Positions 56,247 to 64,000 of a DNA stretch of 64,000 nucleotides are shown here, piece by piece. Position numbers and translations under genes: made by a program. Source of the stretch: Pedobacter psychrophilus (GTDB taxonomy: Bacteria > Bacteroidota > Bacteroidia > Sphingobacteriales > Sphingobacteriaceae); the NCBI RefSeq assembly GCF_001652725.1, contig NZ_LWHJ01000011.1, positions 248,001 to 312,000 of the forward strand, given 5' to 3'. Under the pieces are notes generated by a model, which ran no database searches, was not told the origin of the DNA, and worked only from the letters and a program-made list of their open reading frames with translations. Position 1 is the first letter of the stretch. Every line of letters starts with the position of its first letter.

Positions 56247-59200
56247 ATGAAAAGTGCTTTAAAGTTTTTATTAATTATTTTATTATCTATTTTAACATTA
56301 AATACTTATTCTGAAGTTTTTACTGTTACATCAAATGCTGATTCAGGTACAGGAACTTTACGTGAAGCATTACAAAAAGCTGCTGATAATGGAAATCTTG
56401 AGAAAGACTTTATCTATTTTAATTTACCAGATTTAAGTGAGGCAGGTAGGACAATTTTACTAAATTCAGAACTTCCTGAGTTAACATCAAACATAGAAAT
56501 AGACGGGGGTACTCAAAAAGGTTTAAATTTTGGATTAAGTTCAGCTAAGATAGGTATATCTTATATCCAAACCAATAACTCAAAATTATCTGGATTGAGA
56601 ATTTACAACAAAGAGGATATCTTTATTGGAGGGATATTTTTGAAAAATACAATTGACTTTGATAAAACACAAACCAGTTTATACTGTATAGGAATAGATA
56701 TAAGAAGGAGTAAAAATATACAGATTGGGGCAAGTAATAGAGGAAATGTAGTTTCAGGGTTTGCAAATTTAATAATGACAAATAATCGTTATAGTGAAAC
56801 GGTTGATAGTACATTTAACATCACAATAAAATCAAATTTAATAGGTCTTGAAGCAGATGGGGCGACTTCAAGTTTATATCCGAACGGTATAACAGAATTT
56901 TATAAAGTTTACAATAAAATAATTGTTGGTGGCAGTAATGGTGAGGGAAATACTATTATTAATGGTCTATCAATCAGTTATAATGGTAATAAAGGTAATT
57001 ACAAAACTGACATTTTAATTAAAGGTAATAATATAGGGGTTAACTTTTTTGCAGATGAAGTTTTAGGTTTACATGGTTTAGACATAACGAACGGCACTCT
57101 TAATTCAAATGAAACAATTAAAATTGAGGACAATGTTATTTCGAACCTTAATGGTGATGCAATTCATATTTATGATAACCAACAGGATGTTACCATTCTA
57201 AGAAATTATATTGGCACCAATAAATCAAAAACTAAAGTTTTTAAAACAGGCGGTATATTTATATATTCCTGTAAAAGAGTAAATGTTGGAAGTGATAATA
57301 TTATTGACGCAAACTATATCACAAACTGTAATCCAATCACAATTTGGTCGTCTTCTAATATATCTGTAAATCAAAATAGTTTTTATTGTCTAAAAAATGT
57401 TGCTCCCATGTATAATGATGCAACTGCAAATTTATTTCATCCAACAATTGAAATTTTGAATTCTACCACAACATCAGTTAGTGGAATAGCAACTCCAAAC
57501 TCAAAAATAGAATTATTTTATACTGATAAATGTAATACTTGCTCTCCTGAGAATTATTTCGCATCAATATTTGCAGATGCAGAAGGCAAATGGAGTTATA
57601 ACGGTTCATTGAAAAATACAGTAATTGCATCTGCAACTCTAAATAACTCAACATCTAATTTTACTGTACCTGAAATTAACGTTACTAATATTAAAGTAAT
57701 ATCAAATTGTGACGGAACGGGTTCTATAACTGGTATTACATTAGGTTTTATAACATCAAAAAGATGGGTTAATGAACGTGGTGAAACTGTAGGTGTTGAT
57801 ACAAATTTGAAAAATGCAACACCGGGATATTATCAATTAATTGTTGAATATGGTACTTGCACAACAGTTTCAAAATTTTATGAAATAGGGGAAAGCATTA
57901 AATTAAATGAATCTAGTATTAAGATTACTCCTATTTGTGGTGATAAATTAGGTTCTGTAAAAGGATTATTTTTTAGAAATAGCGCATTAATAAAAACTCA
58001 AATTTGGAAGGATCAAAACGGTAAAGAATGGTCTAAGGATTTGGATTTAATTGATGTACCAAGTGGCGTTTATACTTATTATATTACTCTTGAAAAAGGT
58101 TGTGAAACAATTTCGCAACAATATATTGTAAATGAGGCAGTTCCACCTATAATTGATCAATCTATAACTTTAATATCAAATTCGACTTGCTCTCAATCGA
58201 ATGGATCAATAAAAAATATTAAAGTAATTGGTTCTGGAATTTTAAACTACACTTGGAAAAATCAAAGTAATCAAATTGTAGGCTCCTCAAAAGATTTAAT
58301 CAATCAACCTGCCGGGAAATACATTTTGGAAGTTAAAGATGAATCTTCTTGTGGCCCAATATATTCCTCTGAATTCGAAATAAAAGAAATCAACGGAATT
58401 TCTTCTAATCAAAATTCTCTTAAAATCACAGCTGCAAACTGTAATAAAAGCAATGGTTCTATAGCTGGATTAATCATATCAGGAGCTACTACCTATCAAT
58501 GGTTTAATGAAGCAAAGCAAGCTGTTGGTAATAATCTTGATTTAACAGGTCAACCACCTGGAAAATATACTTTAATTGCAAATAATGAAAATTGTGTAAA
58601 GGATTTTGGACCTTTTACAATAGATTTAGTAACACAAAAAAATTATGGCATCCCTAATAACACAGTTTTGTTTCCCACATGTGGAGAAATTAATGGGACT
58701 ATAGAAGTTAATTTTAAAACTGATATTGCTCCTTCAAAATATGATTGGAGAAAAATAGGTGGTGCATCATTAAATATAAATTCTAATAAGATAACCAATT
58801 TAGACATTGGTAAATATTCATTATTCTTGATAGATGAGAATGGGTGTGAACAATTTATTAATACTTATGAAGTAAAGGCAGGAAGGCCCTCAATGGCAAT
58901 AGTTAATAACTCTTGGAAGACAACTGCAGACAATTGTGGTACGGCTACAGGAAGTATTAGTGGTATAAGATTTAATTATGAAAATGGTCCAAATGATTTT
59001 TCTTGGTTCAATGATAAAGGCGATGTAGTATCTAATGAAAGAGATTTAAAGAATGCCAAATCCGGTAATTATAGATTGCTGATTAAAAATCAATATTGTG
59101 GAAATACATTTGATTTTTATATTCCTTACAAAGAAGAGTTTTTACCCCAAGCAATAGTTTCAGACATATTTATTTGTGCACCAACGGTAATTAATTTAAA

Positions 59201-59642
59201 TATAAAAGAAATTGCAGATAGTTATTTTCTTTATGATGAATCCGGAAAATTAGTTTCTCAATCATCTAAAAATCAAATGAATTTAAAGATGTTAGAAAAT
59301 AAAAGATTTGCATTAACTTATAAATTAGGAAATTGTGAAAGTGAAAAGGCATATTTCAATGTAAATATTGGTACTTCTTCCATATCGGTTCCATCAGCTT
59401 TTACTCCTAACGATGATGGTGTCAACGATTTTTGGACGATTAAGGGATTAGAATTGTACAATAGTGCTAAGGTTTCAATTTTTAATAGATATGGTCAAGA
59501 AGTTTTTAAACATCAGGGAGGTTTTCTGAATTTTGACGGAATTGTAAATGGAACAAAATTACAAACTGGTACTTATTATTATGTTATTAAGTTAAGTGAA
59601 GATTGTTCGCCACTTTCGGGAAGTGTTATGATTGTAAATTAA
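56247..59642 (+). CDS. T9SS cargo adhesin with CSLREA-like start, beta-helix and six SprB-like repeats
   Basis: 1131 residues with a signal peptide (MKSALKFLLIILLSILTLNTYS). It begins VFTVTSNADSGTGTLREAL, the CSLREA-type opening of right-handed beta-helix proteins. Residues ~60-440 form the beta-helix. Six repeats of ~85-95 residues follow from ~485 to 980, each with a Cys-x-x-x-x-GSI-type start, a Trp and a final Cys (e.g. CNKSNGSIAGL, YQWFNEA), like SprB repeats of gliding adhesins. The C-terminus is a gliding-type (CHU_C, type B) sorting domain: FTPNDDGVNDFWTI. It is exported by the type IX system; the glycosyltransferase gene starts two bases later. Confidence 0.88.
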   Translation: MKSALKFLLIILLSILTLNTYSEVFTVTSNADSGTGTLREALQKAADNGNLEKDFIYFNLPDLSEAGRTILLNSELPELTSNIEIDGGTQKGLNFGLSSAKIGISYIQTNNSKLSGLRIYNKEDIFIGGIFLKNTIDFDKTQTSLYCIGIDIRRSKNIQIGASNRGNVVSGFANLIMTNNRYSETVDSTFNITIKSNLIGLEADGATSSLYPNGITEFYKVYNKIIVGGSNGEGNTIINGLSISYNGNKGNYKTDILIKGNNIGVNFFADEVLGLHGLDITNGTLNSNETIKIEDNVISNLNGDAIHIYDNQQDVTILRNYIGTNKSKTKVFKTGGIFIYSCKRVNVGSDNIIDANYITNCNPITIWSSSNISVNQNSFYCLKNVAPMYNDATANLFHPTIEILNSTTTSVSGIATPNSKIELFYTDKCNTCSPENYFASIFADAEGKWSYNGSLKNTVIASATLNNSTSNFTVPEINVTNIKVISNCDGTGSITGITLGFITSKRWVNERGETVGVDTNLKNATPGYYQLIVEYGTCTTVSKFYEIGESIKLNESSIKITPICGDKLGSVKGLFFRNSALIKTQIWKDQNGKEWSKDLDLIDVPSGVYTYYITLEKGCETISQQYIVNEAVPPIIDQSITLISNSTCSQSNGSIKNIKVIGSGILNYTWKNQSNQIVGSSKDLINQPAGKYILEVKDESSCGPIYSSEFEIKEINGISSNQNSLKITAANCNKSNGSIAGLIISGATTYQWFNEAKQAVGNNLDLTGQPPGKYTLIANNENCVKDFGPFTIDLVTQKNYGIPNNTVLFPTCGEINGTIEVNFKTDIAPSKYDWRKIGGASLNINSNKITNLDIGKYSLFLIDENGCEQFINTYEVKAGRPSMAIVNNSWKTTADNCGTATGSISGIRFNYENGPNDFSWFNDKGDVVSNERDLKNAKSGNYRLLIKNQYCGNTFDFYIPYKEEFLPQAIVSDIFICAPTVINLNIKEIADSYFLYDESGKLVSQSSKNQMNLKMLENKRFALTYKLGNCESEKAYFNVNIGTSSISVPSAFTPNDDGVNDFWTIKGLELYNSAKVSIFNRYGQEVFKHQGGFLNFDGIVNGTKLQTGTYYYVIKLSEDCSPLSGSVMIVN

Positions 59643-59644
59643 AA

Positions 59645-60436
59645 ATGATGCTTAAGCACACATTTGTAATTCCTGTTTATAAAGAATCATCATATTTAGA
59701 AACTTGTATTCAAAATTTACTTAAACAAACTGCCAAGAGCGAAATCATTTTATCTACATCTACTCCAACCACCTTTTCTAAGGAATTAGCTAAAAAATAT
59801 CAACTTCCATATATTATTAATCATCAAGAAAATAAATCTATAGCAAACGACTGGAATTTTGCCGTAACACAAGCGAATACACTATATGTAACAATTGCTC
59901 ACCAGGACGATATTTACGATGAAAATTACACTAAAGAGTTTTTAATCCAATTAGAAAAACATCCAAATACATTAATAGCTTTTTCAGATTATAGTGATAT
60001 TATAAATGGAGAGGTTGTCAAGAGTTCGTTAAATAAATTTGTAAAGCATTGTTTACTTTTTCCTTTTAGAATTATATCATCTTATAAAAATCAATTCATT
60101 AAAAAATTAATTCTAAGTTTTGGTAGTCCCATTTGTTGTCCAACAGTAACTTATAACAAAGAGACTCTTGGTAACTTTAGGTTTAGTGAAAGTTATTTAG
60201 TGGCTTTAGATTGGCTTGCTTGGTTAGAGATTGCGAATAAAGAAGGCAAATTTTTATATGTGAATAAAGATTTGGTAAAACACAGAATTCATCAGGAATC
60301 TGAAACCACTGCTCAGTTAAATAATGGTAAGCGACTATTAGAAGAACAAGCAATTTTAAAACAAATTTGGGGTGATTTTTTAGGTAATATCATTTCTAAA
60401 TTTTATGTATTTGGGCATAAAGGCAATAAAATATAG
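59645..60436 (+). CDS. Glycosyltransferase family 2
   Basis: 264 residues from ATG 59645 (the frame extends upstream to 59603, but that would overlap the adhesin gene). The GT-A fold starts HTFVIPVYKESSYLETCIQNLL, with a DxD-like metal site in AHQDDIYDE. It transfers a sugar from a nucleotide donor in the cytoplasm. Only two bases separate it from the T9SS adhesin gene, so it may glycosylate that protein or a linked surface glycan (inference). Confidence 0.9.
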   Translation: MMLKHTFVIPVYKESSYLETCIQNLLKQTAKSEIILSTSTPTTFSKELAKKYQLPYIINHQENKSIANDWNFAVTQANTLYVTIAHQDDIYDENYTKEFLIQLEKHPNTLIAFSDYSDIINGEVVKSSLNKFVKHCLLFPFRIISSYKNQFIKKLILSFGSPICCPTVTYNKETLGNFRFSESYLVALDWLAWLEIANKEGKFLYVNKDLVKHRIHQESETTAQLNNGKRLLEEQAILKQIWGDFLGNIISKFYVFGHKGNKI

Positions 60437-60542
60437 TTTTAATAAACTTTTAATTAAAAATAAATCATTTTAATACTATTTAGAATTTCAATTGTATTTT
60501 TAAGCACTATATTATCAAATTAGCTATTTAACATATAACTTA

Positions 60543-61250
60543 ATGCAAACACTTAACTACACCCCAACAGAAAGAATAATAGTTAACAAAACTGTAGACC
60601 GTTTAAATTATATATTAAGTAAATGTTTAAATAAGGTGGTTTTAGATTTAGGTTGTTTTGATGAAACCGCAACTATTAAAGAAAATTCTGGAAATTATTT
60701 ATTTGAAGAAATATCTAAAGTATCCTCTGTACATATCGGTATAGATAATTCATCACTTTTACCTGAGGAAGGAATAAAATTTGGGGAAAAGGCTGAAATA
60801 CTTTTTGGCAGTGTGTATGATTTAGATAAAATACCCGCTTTAGCAAATTATAATTTTGACGTTATTGTTGCTGGCGAATTGATAGAGCATTTACCTGATA
60901 CTTTACGGTTTTTAAATGATATGAAAAGACTTTATTCTGGTAAAAAGTTAATTTGTTCAACCCCAAACACAACATCACTTTCTAACATTTTACTTTCTGT
61001 ATTTAATCGCGAATCTTGTCATATAGATCATTTACAAGTTTATTCTTTTAAAACTTTAACTACTCTATGCCGACTTGCAGGTTTTAAAAATTGGGCTATT
61101 TTTCCCTATCATGTGAGGTATACAGAAATGATAATGGCCGCTAAACAACCTCAAAAAACAATTGTAAAAGCTTCTGAAAGCATTATAAATGGTTTAGAAA
61201 ATATTTTTCCAATGATGGCTGGAGGTTATATTTTAGAAATTGAACTTTAA
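60543..61250 (+). CDS. Class I SAM-dependent methyltransferase
   Basis: 235 residues. SAM-binding motif I is VVLDLGCFDE; the later NFDVIVAGELIEHLPD is the typical post-motif region of UbiE/Methyltransf_11-like enzymes. Similar proteins modify glycans, lipids or small molecules; its surroundings suggest a surface-glycan substrate. It is convergent with the minus-strand TPR protein and ends 27 bases from it. Confidence 0.88.
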   Translation: MQTLNYTPTERIIVNKTVDRLNYILSKCLNKVVLDLGCFDETATIKENSGNYLFEEISKVSSVHIGIDNSSLLPEEGIKFGEKAEILFGSVYDLDKIPALANYNFDVIVAGELIEHLPDTLRFLNDMKRLYSGKKLICSTPNTTSLSNILLSVFNRESCHIDHLQVYSFKTLTTLCRLAGFKNWAIFPYHVRYTEMIMAAKQPQKTIVKASESIINGLENIFPMMAGGYILEIEL

Positions 61251-61277
61251 ATATTTATCAGTTTATAAAGAGGATTA

Positions 61278-63329
61278 TCACTTTTTAAGTTTTGCTAATT
61301 CCTCTTTTGCCCAATTTAAATTACCTATAGCCAATTTATTATTTGGGTCTATTTCTAAAGCCATATTTAAATATTTTATGCTTTCTTTCCAGTTTTTAAG
61401 CTGATTATTTGATGCACCAATATTTATAAAAGCCTCAATTTTTTTAGGATTGATATCCAGAGCCTTTTTACATAGTTCTATACAATCCTCATATTTTCCT
61501 TGATTGTACATCGCTAAACTTCGATTGATGTAATCAACAACTTTAGCCTCAGGAGTGTTAACCGTTGAGCCGTTAATATAATATGGAGTCTTATTTAAAC
61601 TAGCTTTTAAGTAATTATTTGCCAATTCATTATCAGGTAATATGGCTAAATATTTTCTGGATACTTCTTCTAGTTTAGTCCAATTAAGTTGTTGATTATA
61701 TAAATCTAAAAGCATCTCAAAAATACTGGCCGAAGTTGGGTTTAAGGATAAAGCTTTTTCTCCCATTTGCGTTGCCTCTTCTATCCTATTATTTGTTTTA
61801 AGATAGCGGGTGTAAAATAAATAGGGTTTATATGAATTTGAATCTAGTCTAATTCCAGTTTTAAAGTCTGCATCGGCTTCTGCAACATTACCTAGTCCAT
61901 TTTTTGCGATACCTAAATTAATATACACAGAACTATAATATGGAGTTAACACTTTTGCTTTTTCAAAATATTCAATTGCATTTTGGTAATTGCCAATTGC
62001 CATTTCTGTAAGGCCAAAATTCATGAATCCTCTACCGTTTCCTGGACTTTTAACAGTAACATCATACCAAAGTGTAGCTTCTGATTTCCATATTTTATTT
62101 CTTTGATGTACACCGTAAGCATTTAATGAAATAATTATAAATGCAGAACAAATAATGGCATACTTGATTAAACTATTTTTATTGATTTTCTCTTCATACT
62201 TAATTAAGAATAATCCAATACAGGTTACCACACTCAAGGCTAATCCTACAAAGGCAAAAAACATTCTATGATCATTTGTTACTTCTGCAAAAGGAGCAAT
62301 AGAGGTAGGTAATAAAGAAGCGCCAAACCATATTAAACCAAACGCAATAGGTTTAGTAGTTATGTTTTTAGATGTTTTTATAATTGCGATAACATAAGCT
62401 ACCATAAATAATAGCCCAAGAATGATACGCTCGTCAAATAAATTCTTGAATACTGCCCAATCACTATCAGCGCTTAAGTTTAGAGGTAAAAAGAAACTGA
62501 TAAAATAATGCAACCATATGTAGGTTTGTGTAAGCAAATAATCAAATAAAGGATTACTGATACCAGGAATGGATTTTACCGCTGAAAGTGTATAAATCTG
62601 AGTAGCTACAACTACTATGGTTAGCGGTAATAATTTTACTATGGTATTTATGATATGTTTAAAATTTGCGGCTTTAAACAAATCTTGAATTGATAAATTT
62701 TTCTCAAATAATAAGATGTAAAAAAACATGACGATTACCAATACCAAAACAGTTTCTTTGGCAAAAACCCCGATAAATGCAGGGATGATATATAAATAAT
62801 ATTTTCTTTTTTGAGGGTAAGCGATGTAAATCAGAAAAGAAGCTACGATGCATAACGTTGATAATACATCCGATCTAGAGATGACATAATTAATGGTTTC
62901 GGCATTTGCGGTGTGCAATAAAAACCATGCTGTCCCGAAAATCGCGATATAGGAAGTCCATTGATGAGAAATAGATTTTTGCAGCAAAATCTTATACATA
63001 AAAAACATGATTACGCCCAAAACTATAAACCAAATGAAAGTGGAAAGATGAAAGTAAAATGGATCTAGACTATTTCCTAATTTATAATCAATAGCTAAAG
63101 TTGTGGTAACCAAAGGTCTTAATCCCCAATGGTCTGGATCAACACTAAACATTTTTGGATCATGAAAAAATGCAGGGATGTTGCTGATGTTTCTAATGAA
63201 TAAATTTTCTTCAATCGTATGCCAATCATCAAAGTGAAAACCATTTTGAAAATGATTTGAATAAGCAACAATTAAAACAATTAAAGTAAGTAAAGAAAGG
63301 ATAATTATATTTCTATCGATTTTATTCAT
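61278..63329 (-). CDS. Multi-spanning membrane protein with C-terminal TPRs (TMTC-like)
   Basis: 683 residues. Residues ~8-400 carry about ten membrane helices, with the opening loop SNHFQNGFHFDDWHTIEEN, reminiscent of GT-C / TMTC-type O-mannosyltransferase-like proteins with an FDD motif. Residues ~425-680 have TPR repeats (NAIEYFEKAKVLTPYYSSVYINLG, YEDCIELCKKALDINPKK). In Bacteroidota such proteins are usually annotated only as TPR proteins; a lipid-linked sugar transferase role is inferred. It follows the DUF2304 gene by 14 bases in the same operon. Confidence 0.75.
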   Translation of the reverse strand: MNKIDRNIIILSLLTLIVLIVAYSNHFQNGFHFDDWHTIEENLFIRNISNIPAFFHDPKMFSVDPDHWGLRPLVTTTLAIDYKLGNSLDPFYFHLSTFIWFIVLGVIMFFMYKILLQKSISHQWTSYIAIFGTAWFLLHTANAETINYVISRSDVLSTLCIVASFLIYIAYPQKRKYYLYIIPAFIGVFAKETVLVLVIVMFFYILLFEKNLSIQDLFKAANFKHIINTIVKLLPLTIVVVATQIYTLSAVKSIPGISNPLFDYLLTQTYIWLHYFISFFLPLNLSADSDWAVFKNLFDERIILGLLFMVAYVIAIIKTSKNITTKPIAFGLIWFGASLLPTSIAPFAEVTNDHRMFFAFVGLALSVVTCIGLFLIKYEEKINKNSLIKYAIICSAFIIISLNAYGVHQRNKIWKSEATLWYDVTVKSPGNGRGFMNFGLTEMAIGNYQNAIEYFEKAKVLTPYYSSVYINLGIAKNGLGNVAEADADFKTGIRLDSNSYKPYLFYTRYLKTNNRIEEATQMGEKALSLNPTSASIFEMLLDLYNQQLNWTKLEEVSRKYLAILPDNELANNYLKASLNKTPYYINGSTVNTPEAKVVDYINRSLAMYNQGKYEDCIELCKKALDINPKKIEAFINIGASNNQLKNWKESIKYLNMALEIDPNNKLAIGNLNWAKEELAKLKK

Positions 63330-63343
63330 GAGGGCATAAAATA

Positions 63344-63685
63344 TTAAATGTCGTTTTCAAGTTTTTGCTTTAGCTGAGCGATTTGCTGAGCCATACTTTT
63401 ATTTTGCTTTTGAAGTTTTGATGCAACCACACTAAGGTGTAATAGGTAAATAATTACCACAAACATACAGGCGGTAAAAATCAGGTTTGGAGGTTCTACA
63501 ACACCAAATAATTTTGAAACTATAGCTAATCCATCTCTCCAGAAAGAAAATATAACAAGAACCAAAGTACTGATGCACCATACAATGGAATATTCTTCTC
63601 TTAGTTTTCCTTTTATAATTAACCTGGAAATGTATAGCAATAATGCGATGGTTACAAAAATTGTAATTATTTGAATTCTATTCAT
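63344..63685 (-). CDS. DUF2304 membrane protein
   Basis: 113 residues with three hydrophobic segments (~6-22, 33-50, 68-88) and a C-terminal coiled-coil (KLQKQNKSMAQQIAQLKQKLE). The charged loop KLREEYSIVWC is typical of DUF2304. Such proteins are commonly paired with dolichyl-phosphate-sugar-type GT2 enzymes, as here: the GT2 gene ends three bases upstream. Confidence 0.88.
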   Translation of the reverse strand: MNRIQIITIFVTIALLLYISRLIIKGKLREEYSIVWCISTLVLVIFSFWRDGLAIVSKLFGVVEPPNLIFTACMFVVIIYLLHLSVVASKLQKQNKSMAQQIAQLKQKLENDI

Positions 63686-63688
63686 GAT

Positions 63689-64000
63689 TTAGATTTTTCT
63701 GATGGAAGTAAAAAACATGGCTATAGTTACCTTGATACAATAATATAGAGAATTTAGACTGTTTATCGATGATTTCCCGCCTTGTCTTTGCTCCATAAGA
63801 ATTGGAACCTCTTTTATTTTTAACCCAGCTTTTGAAAATAAGATGAGAGATTCTGGTTCTGGATAATCATCTGGATAATGCTGAATACTAATTTTCATCG
63901 CTTCCCTATCAAATAGCCTAAATCCAGAGGTGCTATCGTATATTTTTTGTCCAGTTATAATCCTATTTATCCAATGAAAATAACTAATACCTAATCTTCT
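63689..64000 (-). CDS. Glycosyltransferase family 2 (DPMS-like), 5' part outside window
   Basis: The frame is open to the right edge; 103 C-terminal residues are visible, starting RRLGISYFHWINRIITG. IYDSTSGFRLFDREAMK matches the region following the catalytic core of dolichyl-phosphate mannose synthase-like GT2 enzymes (usual form D-x-x-SGFR). Metal-binding motifs lie outside the window. It is upstream of the DUF2304 and TMTC-like genes in the same operon, suggesting synthesis and use of a polyprenyl-phosphate sugar. Confidence 0.85.
   Translation of the reverse strand, partial: RRLGISYFHWINRIITGQKIYDSTSGFRLFDREAMKISIQHYPDDYPEPESLILFSKAGLKIKEVPILMEQRQGGKSSINSLNSLYYCIKVTIAMFFTSIRKI

Overview
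The window comes from an AT-rich chromosome of the phylum Bacteroidota, most probably family Sphingobacteriaceae (Pedobacter-like). I base this on the ribosomal protein sequences, T9SS C-terminal sorting domains, a fused CusA-TolC efflux protein, TPR-containing histidine kinases, and a textbook Bacteroidota promoter (TTTG, 19 bases, TATCTTTG) in front of rplC. Genus-level placement is inference. I found no rRNA, tRNA, CRISPR array or transposase gene.

Layout. 1-8.2 kb: the 3' part of a GH1-like glycosidase, an outer-membrane barrel protein, a GH16 laminarinase-type lipoprotein, a secreted DUF5694-like protein, and a two-gene minus-strand module of unknown secreted proteins. 8.2-14.6 kb: accessory DNA with dispersed repeats and palindromes around a Crp-like regulator, a fatty-acid hydroxylase/sterol desaturase, an aldo/keto reductase and an AraC regulator, then a small-protein remnant and a VOC protein. 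14.6-29.5 kb: the S10-spc-alpha ribosomal block from rplC to rplQ with secY, map, infA and rpoA, ending in a strong terminator. It starts at rplC; rpsJ is not in the window. rplP is broken by an apparent 2-base deletion, most likely a sequence error. rpmD and rpmJ are also present.

29.7-46.5 kb: an M1 aminopeptidase with HEAT-like repeats, then two tandem TPR histidine kinases, a NarL-type response regulator, two lipoproteins and a 1669-residue T9SS cargo protein. Three near-identical 18-base inverted repeats with NarL-like 7-2-7 geometry lie before the response regulator, the first lipoprotein and the T9SS protein. They suggest a self-contained signalling system that controls its own expression and that of surface proteins. 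A further orphan TPR histidine kinase follows.

46.5-56 kb: a heavy-metal efflux operon (small conserved exported protein, CusA-TolC fusion, membrane-fusion lipoprotein), a bidirectional terminator, an exported DUF296/PPC-domain protein and gcvP. 56-64 kb: a second T9SS (gliding-type) adhesin with six SprB-like repeats, and a cell-surface glycan cluster with two GT2 glycosyltransferases (one cut by the window edge), a SAM methyltransferase, a TMTC-like membrane-TPR protein and a DUF2304 protein.
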